Shown here one piece after another: positions 58,976 to 64,000 of a stretch of DNA of 64,000 nt. Made by a program: the position numbers and the translations under genes. Position 1 is the first letter of the stretch. Every line of letters starts with the position of its first letter. The DNA is taken from the NCBI GenBank assembly GCA_024405215.1, contig JAKSPB010000008.1, forward strand, positions 1 to 64,000, given 5' to 3'. The notes beneath the pieces were generated by a model, which saw only the letters and a list, made by a program, of their open reading frames with translations, ran no database searches and had not been told where the DNA came from. The DNA comes from Lentisphaeria bacterium. Its GTDB lineage: Bacteria; Verrucomicrobiota; Lentisphaeria; Oligosphaerales; Oligosphaeraceae.

Positions 58976-59702
58976 TGGCCCTCCCCGTGATGCGCGTCTG
59001 TTCGGCGAAAAGCTGTTTCAGGCCGCTCTTGGCCAGGGCGAGGAGCTTCTCCAGGTCTTCGTCGCTGAAGGTGGCTTCCTCGCCGGTGCCCTGGATTTCC
59101 ACGAAACGTCCCTGGTCGGTCATGATGACATTCATGTCCACTTCGGCAGCGGAGTCTTCCGTATAGCACAGATCCAGAAGCGGCTCGCCGTTGACGATGC
59201 CTACGGAGACGGCCGCCACGCGGGCCTTTAGCGGCCATTCGGGAATCACGCCTTGGTCCACCAGCTTCTTCGCGGCGATTTCCAGCGCGGCGCAGGCGCC
59301 TGTGATGGAAGCGCAGCGTGTGCCGCCGTCGGCGTCGATGACATCGCAGTCCACGTGTAGGGTGATGCCGGGGAGCTTCTCCAGGTCGACGACAGCGCGC
59401 AGGGAGCGTCCGATCAGCCGTTGGATTTCCGCGGAGCGTCCAGAAAGCTTTCCCTTGGTGACCTCGCGCTCGCCGCGGGTGTTGGTGGCGCTGGGAAGCA
59501 TCTGGTATTCTGCTGTGATCCAGCCGCCGGATACATTCTGGGCTTTCATCCAGGAGGGGACTTTTTCCTCCAGGGAAACCGCGCAGATGACGCGGGTGCG
59601 ACCGCACACGGCCAGGACGGAGCCCAGCGGGTGGAGCTGAAAATCAGATTGGAAAGCCAAAGGCCTAATTTCATCGGGACGGCGACCATCTTCGCGTGGC
59701 AT
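58968..59702 (-). CDS. rph: Ribonuclease PH
   Basis: 244 residues from ATG 59702 (GGAG 9 bases before); the frame extends upstream but the family starts here with REDGRRPDEIRPL. Landmarks are SVLAVCGRTRVICAVSLEE, GWITAEYQMLPSATNTRGER, EIQRLIGRSLRAVVD and CDVIDADGGTRCASITGA. It is a 3'-5' phosphorolytic exoribonuclease that matures tRNA 3' ends, working as a hexamer. Normal length. Confidence 0.95.
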   Translation of the reverse strand: MPREDGRRPDEIRPLAFQSDFQLHPLGSVLAVCGRTRVICAVSLEEKVPSWMKAQNVSGGWITAEYQMLPSATNTRGEREVTKGKLSGRSAEIQRLIGRSLRAVVDLEKLPGITLHVDCDVIDADGGTRCASITGACAALEIAAKKLVDQGVIPEWPLKARVAAVSVGIVNGEPLLDLCYTEDSAAEVDMNVIMTDQGRFVEIQGTGEEATFSDEDLEKLLALAKSGLKQLFAEQTRITGRANG

Positions 59703-59857
59703 GACGGCAATCTCCTCGTTCGGTTGTATATTCTGATGATGTTCCTCTTTCTGACGGGCATTGCCCGGCAATTCGTTAATATACTTCTGCTGTTCTGCGG
59801 CGTTTGGCTTCACGCTAAAAGCACTGTGTGTTTTTTCCTTTGATTTTTCCTGTGTCG

Positions 59858-60913
59858 ATGCGGCTTTGTCTGATCATCCTATTCTCCGCGCTTCTGGCGG
59901 TCTCCTGCGGGAAATCCTCCCGGAAGAGCCGCCGGACGCCGTACGACCTGGGACGGAGCGAGGCGCTTCTCCAGGTAGGCGAGGCCATGATGGCCGAAGA
60001 AGCCGACTGGGAACGGCTGGCGCAGAGCGCGGTGCTGGACGAACAGCTGCTGGGCATTCTCAAGGACGATGCGGCCCGGCGCGAGCTCTTCCTGGCCGCC
60101 GACGCCCTTCTGCAGCAGGAGCGTTTCCATGATTTCGCCGCTTTGATCGACGCTGCGGAAAAGCGGGGCGAGGCCACGCCTGCGCTGTTGGAGTTGCGCG
60201 GGTTGCCGCAGGCGCTCCAGGCGCTCTCCCTCTTCTGCGCGCGGCGTCCGTATCAGAACTCCCAGGACCTGGAGCAGTCCATGAATTTTCTTTCGCCCAG
60301 GAGCGATGAACTCTCCCGGCTGGCGCCTGATGCCTTCCCTCCTTTTTGGGAAAGCCAGAAGGCCTTGTTGGAGGAACTGCGTGCTGCCGAGCGCAATGCG
60401 AAAGTGGAGCGTCTGCAGGTGCAGCTTTGCCGGAAGCTGACGACCACGGGAACGAATTTGGATTCTCCCGAATGGCTTCTAGCGGAAATCGAAGAAGTCG
60501 ATGGCGACGCGGAAATCCTGCGGTATGTGTCGCTGATGAGGAAAGTCCAGCCAGGGTTCCGGCAGGCCTTGTCGGAGAAACGCTGGAATTTCGCAGTGGA
60601 GCTTGCGGCAGAGCTCCTTTGGACGAGCCTGACCGACGGGGAACGCGCCGTCGTCGGCGAATGCCTGGCAAAGCAAGGCGCCTGTTCGCTGGTGGGCGAC
60701 GTGCTGCTGGCGCGGTTCAGGCAAAGTCCAGAACTCTACGCCGAAGCCGTCCTGCGTTGGCAGTCGGAGTGTCCGGAGGCGTCTCTTCCCGATGCGCATC
60801 CGGCGTTTTTGGCCGAGGCGCTGCAATGTCTTCCGGCCGGGGAGCCGCATTGGGGAAGTCCTGTTCCGAGCATCGGTGAGTTGGCGGAGGCGTTTTTGCG
60901 GCTGATCCCTTGA
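59858..60913 (+). CDS. Lipoprotein of unknown function
   Basis: 351 residues from ATG 59858, chosen because a lipoprotein signal follows (MRLCLIILFSALLAVSC, Cys at 17). The rest is mostly alpha-helical and rich in Leu/Ala/Glu, with no known domain seen (EALLQVGEAMMAEEADWERL; LQALSLFCARRPY). It may contain helical repeats such as TPR-like ones, but I cannot confirm that. It precedes a periplasmic PPIase on the same strand by 150 bases. Confidence 0.75.
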   Translation: MRLCLIILFSALLAVSCGKSSRKSRRTPYDLGRSEALLQVGEAMMAEEADWERLAQSAVLDEQLLGILKDDAARRELFLAADALLQQERFHDFAALIDAAEKRGEATPALLELRGLPQALQALSLFCARRPYQNSQDLEQSMNFLSPRSDELSRLAPDAFPPFWESQKALLEELRAAERNAKVERLQVQLCRKLTTTGTNLDSPEWLLAEIEEVDGDAEILRYVSLMRKVQPGFRQALSEKRWNFAVELAAELLWTSLTDGERAVVGECLAKQGACSLVGDVLLARFRQSPELYAEAVLRWQSECPEASLPDAHPAFLAEALQCLPAGEPHWGSPVPSIGELAEAFLRLIP

Positions 60914-61063
60914 TTTTCGCGGAACTGTTTTGTTTTTTTTCTGTCTATCCGGAGAAACGTTTTCGGAATGGCCATCTTTCCGATGTGATTCAATTTGTTT
61001 TTTGTCCGTTCAACCAATAACTGAAGGCTTTTGCAAAAGCCTCCTAACCCAAAGGAATTGAAA

Positions 61064-62188
61064 ATGAAGAAATTCTTTGCTGCCTGCGCGGCATCTCTGT
61101 TTGTGTTCGCCGGTTCCGTCCAGGCCGAAGAGGCCGCCGCCGCTCCAGTGGAAGCCCCTGCCGCTCCAGTGGAAGCCCCTGTCGCTCCTGCGCTGGATGT
61201 GAATGCCCTTCTGGCTGCGATTCCCGAAGTAGTCGCAAAGGCCAATGACGAAACTCTGGTTTCCAAAGTGCAGGTTCTGGAAATCGTGAAGCCTGCCGTG
61301 GAGAATGCCATCAAGCAGGGCGCGACTTTGCAGCCCGAGATGATCACTAACTTTGTCTATGAGGTTGCCAACAGCCTGGCTATGCGCGGCGTGCTGTTGA
61401 TCGAGGCTCGCAAGGCTGGAATCGAGGGCGACGCAGCGTCTGCCAAGGCCCAGCTGGATCAGATGAAGCAGGCCATTGCCCAGCAGGGCGGCGAGGAGGC
61501 TTTCGCCGAGCAGCTGAAGCAGATGGGCAAGAGCGAGGATGGTCTCCTGCAGATGATCATCGAGGAAGGCATGATCCGCGCTTTCTCCGACCAGCTGAAT
61601 GCGGCTGCGGAAAAATTGCTTGTCGCTCCTACCGAGGAAGAGGCCAAGGCCTTCTATGAAGAGAACAAGGCGCAGATGTCCGAACCCGCTTCTCTCTCCG
61701 CCGCTCACATCCTGGTCCAGTTCCCCAGCCAGGCTCCCACCGATGCGGAGAAGGCCGCCGCTCTGGCGAAGCTCAGGGAAATCCAGGGCAAGCTGGCCGC
61801 CGATGGCTCCAACTTCGCAGACTTGGCCAAGGAGTTCTCCGACTGCCCCTCCAAGCAGCAGGGCGGCGACCTGGGCGAGTTCCCCAAGGGCGCCATGGTT
61901 CCTGAATTCGAGGCCGCGCTGGTGACTCTGAAGGAAGGCGAAATCAGCGGTCCCGTGGAGACCATGTTCGGTTATCACTTGATCAAGGCCGGTGCGGCAA
62001 AAGAAGAGCGTGTCGTTCCCTTTGAGGAAGTCAAGGAGCGCATTCTGGATTTCCTGAAGAACCAGAAGTTGGGGGAAATGGCCCAGAAGCAGTTGAAGGA
62101 CATCATGGACAAGTCCGGCATGAAGCTGATGATCGAGGCTCCTGCCATGCCCGAAATTCCCGTCGCCGCTCCCGTCGAAGCAAAATAG
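61064..62188 (+). CDS. Periplasmic parvulin-type peptidyl-prolyl isomerase (PpiC/SurA-like)
   Basis: 374 residues from ATG 61064 with AAAGGAATTG before. The signal peptide is MKKFFAACAASLFVFAGSVQA. A short Ala/Pro-rich stretch contains a tandem 7-residue repeat (AAPVEAP twice). Helical chaperone-like part about 40-200 follows, then the parvulin domain about 210-315 (LSAAHILVQFPSQ, FADLAKEFSDCPSKQQGGDL, GEISGPVETMFGYHLIKA) and a Pro/Ala tail. It helps fold outer-membrane or secreted proteins. It leads tadA and mreC (6- and 12-base gaps). Confidence 0.9.
   Translation: MKKFFAACAASLFVFAGSVQAEEAAAAPVEAPAAPVEAPVAPALDVNALLAAIPEVVAKANDETLVSKVQVLEIVKPAVENAIKQGATLQPEMITNFVYEVANSLAMRGVLLIEARKAGIEGDAASAKAQLDQMKQAIAQQGGEEAFAEQLKQMGKSEDGLLQMIIEEGMIRAFSDQLNAAAEKLLVAPTEEEAKAFYEENKAQMSEPASLSAAHILVQFPSQAPTDAEKAAALAKLREIQGKLAADGSNFADLAKEFSDCPSKQQGGDLGEFPKGAMVPEFEAALVTLKEGEISGPVETMFGYHLIKAGAAKEERVVPFEEVKERILDFLKNQKLGEMAQKQLKDIMDKSGMKLMIEAPAMPEIPVAAPVEAK
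61139..61180 (+). repeat. 21-bp tandem duplication within the PPIase gene
   Basis: Two exact consecutive copies of GCCGCTCCAGTGGAAGCCCCT encode (AAPVEAP)2 in the linker after the signal peptide. A third partial unit follows (GTCGCTCCTG). Likely slippage-prone and variable in length. Confidence 0.8.
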
Positions 62189-62194
62189 CCTGAC

Positions 62195-62683
62195 GTGTCG
62201 GAGATTCCTGCAGATCAAGTGTGGATGACCTGCGCGTTGGAACTGGCGCGCGCGGCTGCGGAACGGGGCGAGGTTCCCGTTGGCGCCGTCCTGGTGGATG
62301 GTTCCGGACGCCAGGTCGCCGCATTTGGCAATGAGGTGGAACACCGCAAGGACGGCACTGCCCACGCGGAATTGCTGACTCTGCAGGAGGCTTCCCGGAT
62401 TCTGGGGGAATGGCGCTTGACCGCCTGCACCCTCTATGTGACCAAGGAACCCTGCGCCATGTGCGCGGGGGCCATCGTCAACAGCCGGGTGGGGACGCTG
62501 GTCTTCGGTGCGCCTGACCCTCGCATGGGAGCCGCCGGTGGCGCAATGGACGTGACGGGGTTCCCCGGAATGCTCCATCGCCCGGTGGTGCGCACGGGAG
62601 TGCTTGAAGAAGAGTGCGCGCAGGTGTTGCGTGATTTCTTCCGACGGCGCCGGTGCGAGGCCAAAAATCCTATTGCCGAATAG
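62195..62683 (+). CDS. tadA: tRNA-specific adenosine deaminase
   Basis: 162 residues from GTG 62195. Zinc deaminase motifs: H-A-E in TAHAELLTLQEA (about 57-68) and P-C-x2-C in KEPCAMCAGAIVNSRV. EVPVGAVLVDG and DPRMGAAGGAMDV are specific to TadA, which converts A34 to inosine in tRNA-Arg(ACG). Normal length. Close to the isomerase upstream and mreC downstream. Confidence 0.92.
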   Translation: MSEIPADQVWMTCALELARAAAERGEVPVGAVLVDGSGRQVAAFGNEVEHRKDGTAHAELLTLQEASRILGEWRLTACTLYVTKEPCAMCAGAIVNSRVGTLVFGAPDPRMGAAGGAMDVTGFPGMLHRPVVRTGVLEEECAQVLRDFFRRRRCEAKNPIAE

Positions 62684-62695
62684 CCTGTTCTGCGT

Positions 62696-63535
62696 GTGTC
62701 TGATTCACGGAAGTCAACTTATTCTACCATACGGGCACTGCTGATCGCGTTTTTCGTGCTCGTTTGTTTTTTTGTGTCCATGACGGATGGCGGGCATCGT
62801 GCCGCAGGCGCCGTCTTCTCGCCGTTTGTTTCCGCATGGAATTGTTTGGGAGAGTGGGCGCGCCGTCTGCAACCTGGAAGGATCAGCCGGAATGACGAAC
62901 TGCTGGAAGCCAAGCGGAAGATTGACGAACTGGAGGGGTTGCTTGCGGCTTCCGCGGATTTGCGGAAAGAAAATGAGGAACTGCGGCGATTGACCGCGCT
63001 GCCGCCGCCCGCGGAATGGCGCGCTGTGCTTGCCGAGGTGATTTCCCGGGATCCGGAACGCTGGAATGACCAGCTGCTGGTAAACTGCGGTTCCGAAGAG
63101 GGGCTGGTTACCGGTGCCGTAGTCCTTGTGGACGGGAAGGTTTTTGGACGGGTCCAGAAGTGCTTCCGGCATACGGCGGAAATCGTCACGCTGCTCTCGC
63201 CGGATTGCCGTTTCGGCGTGGCCATGGAGGGAACCGATGCTGTCGGCGTCCTGCAAGGGGCGGGAGACGCCCCTTTCGAGGGCGGACGGAGCGGTTTTGT
63301 CGTGGACTATCTTCCCAAGGAACTGGAGGTGCGTCCGGAACAGATGGTGGTGACGAGCGGATTGGGAGGATGGATGCCTCCCGGCCTTCCCGTGGGGATG
63401 ATCCTGGCGGATGCGCCGGATGGCGGACGGGTTCATCTGCCCGATGCCGCGCGGGCGATGATCCATGGTATTCCCAGTGTTTCTTTTGGAGCTTTCCATT
63501 TTGTGTCCGTGCTTGTGCCACGCCATGCGTTATGA
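62696..63535 (+). CDS. mreC: Rod shape-determining protein
   Basis: 279 residues from GTG 62696. One N-terminal membrane helix (LLIAFFVLVCFFVSM) is followed by a coiled coil (ELLEAKRKIDELEGLLAASA, DLRKENEELRRL) and a beta domain (VNCGSEEGLVTGAVVLVDGK; VDYLPKELEVRPEQMVVTSG). These fit MreC, the bitopic scaffold linking MreB to the elongasome. mreB and mreD are not adjacent here, unlike in many bacteria. The stop overlaps the next start (ATGA). Confidence 0.9.
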   Translation: MSDSRKSTYSTIRALLIAFFVLVCFFVSMTDGGHRAAGAVFSPFVSAWNCLGEWARRLQPGRISRNDELLEAKRKIDELEGLLAASADLRKENEELRRLTALPPPAEWRAVLAEVISRDPERWNDQLLVNCGSEEGLVTGAVVLVDGKVFGRVQKCFRHTAEIVTLLSPDCRFGVAMEGTDAVGVLQGAGDAPFEGGRSGFVVDYLPKELEVRPEQMVVTSGLGGWMPPGLPVGMILADAPDGGRVHLPDAARAMIHGIPSVSFGAFHFVSVLVPRHAL

Positions 63536-64000
63536 GATACTTTTTTTTCGTTTTGCTGCTTGTGGTGTTGGGAGGGGGTGCCTCCTGCCGTCCTGAGGAG
63601 AAAACGGAGGTCGTGGTCTGGGCGAATGCCAGCGCGACGACGCCCGTGTTGCCGCTCTACGCCTTGCAGGAGCCTTCCTGGAAGTTCCGGGATTGGAACA
63701 CGACTGTGGCCTTCCAGAGTCTTCTGCTGGCGGGCGACGGCGTCTTTTGGGTCGGGCACCTGGAGGGCCTCGTCCGCGCATGTCAGCATGGGGCGCCGTT
63801 GCAACTTCTGGCTGTCACGGGATGGCGGAAATGGCAGATTTTGTCCAGACATGCGGAATGGCATTTCCCGGAGGATTTTCAGCTGGGCGACATGGGCTTT
63901 GCGCCTTCCGATGGCGCCGGACGTTTCCTGCTGGAGGCGCTGTTGAAAGAGCAGGATCTCTCCTTGACGCTGAAGCCGATGGAAATGCGGCAGATGATGC
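63532..64000 (+). CDS. Substrate-binding lipoprotein (NMT1/SsuA-like), truncated by the window end
   Basis: Starts at ATG 63532, overlapping the mreC stop. 156 codons are visible, open to the end. The lipoprotein signal is MRYFFFVLLLVVLGGGASC. The text VAFQSLLLAGDGVFWVGHLE, then GLVRACQHGAPLQLLAVTGW, resembles the NMT1/SsuA-type periplasmic binding domain used with ABC transporters for thiamine precursors or sulfonates. The permease and ATPase would be expected downstream, outside the window. Confidence 0.6.
   Translation, partial: MRYFFFVLLLVVLGGGASCRPEEKTEVVVWANASATTPVLPLYALQEPSWKFRDWNTTVAFQSLLLAGDGVFWVGHLEGLVRACQHGAPLQLLAVTGWRKWQILSRHAEWHFPEDFQLGDMGFAPSDGAGRFLLEALLKEQDLSLTLKPMEMRQMM

Noticed and set aside
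1-64000. tRNA or rRNA genes
   Set aside because: I saw no cloverleaf or rRNA-like conserved stretch by eye; a covariance search would be needed to exclude a tRNA.

Overview
The window (about 64 kb, mostly GC-rich) reads like a chromosome segment of a Lentisphaerota/PVC-superphylum bacterium, probably a polysaccharide-degrading, Victivallis-like organism. The pointers are several prepilin-type '[19 protein letters not shown]' proteins beside glycoside hydrolase genes, large secreted glycosidases with unusual domain mixes, GntR-LacI hybrid regulators, a Minf_1886-type protein typical of Planctomycetes/Verrucomicrobia, and Gram-negative envelope genes (pal, mreC, lipoproteins). This taxonomic call is inference; no rRNA or tRNA gene is visible.

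Layout. 1-700: a C-terminal gene fragment and a gene-poor stretch with hairpin repeats. 700-3,820: an ECF sigma factor operon with two membrane proteins. 4,000-15,200: glycan utilisation (a GH101/GH129-like enzyme, two secreted GH-A-like enzymes, an FAD oxidoreductase, a prepilin-type protein and its regulator). 15,200-18,700: a worn accessory patch with a 50-bp palindrome, an AAA_14/DUF4143 ATPase, a headless second ATPase and a decayed IS30-family element. 18,850-25,700: core genes (pal, mutT-like, hpt, murD, a LysM lipoprotein, fba, a MATE exporter). 25,850-37,240: a second glycan region (large GH, prepilin-like gene with a lost start codon, regulator, cytosolic GH, Gfo/Idh/MocA oxidoreductase, heparinase II/III-like lyase) with a Nudix hydrolase and chorismate mutase between. 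37,400-42,450: a probable polysaccharide O-acetylation operon (FGE-like protein, AlgI-type MBOAT, AlgJ/AlgX-like SGNH protein, secreted protein). 42,736-43,416: an AIM24-like protein. 43,449-52,689: a five-gene type I restriction-modification island on the minus strand (hsdM, AlbA_2 protein, hsdS, an RloC-like anticodon nuclease, hsdR). 52,850-64,000: housekeeping genes, including a shikimate kinase-TtcA fusion, CPBP protease, RlmI-like methyltransferase, HIT protein, Cas4-like nuclease, RNase PH, PpiC isomerase, tadA, mreC and a substrate-binding lipoprotein cut by the window end.

The most interesting parts are: (i) the compact RM island carrying an RloC-like protein with intact Walker, zinc-hook and R-x3-E...H nuclease motifs, next to an HsdR that seems to have lost its C-terminal domain; (ii) the AroK-TtcA fusion; (iii) a family of hairpin repeats sharing a GTCCTGTGC head, two of which form the perfect 33-bp termini of a MITE-like element; (iv) a prepilin-like gene whose start codon appears deleted between its ribosome site and leader; and (v) a 50-bp perfect palindrome before a lone AAA_14 ATPase. 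All functional calls rest on motif recognition by eye; no search was run.
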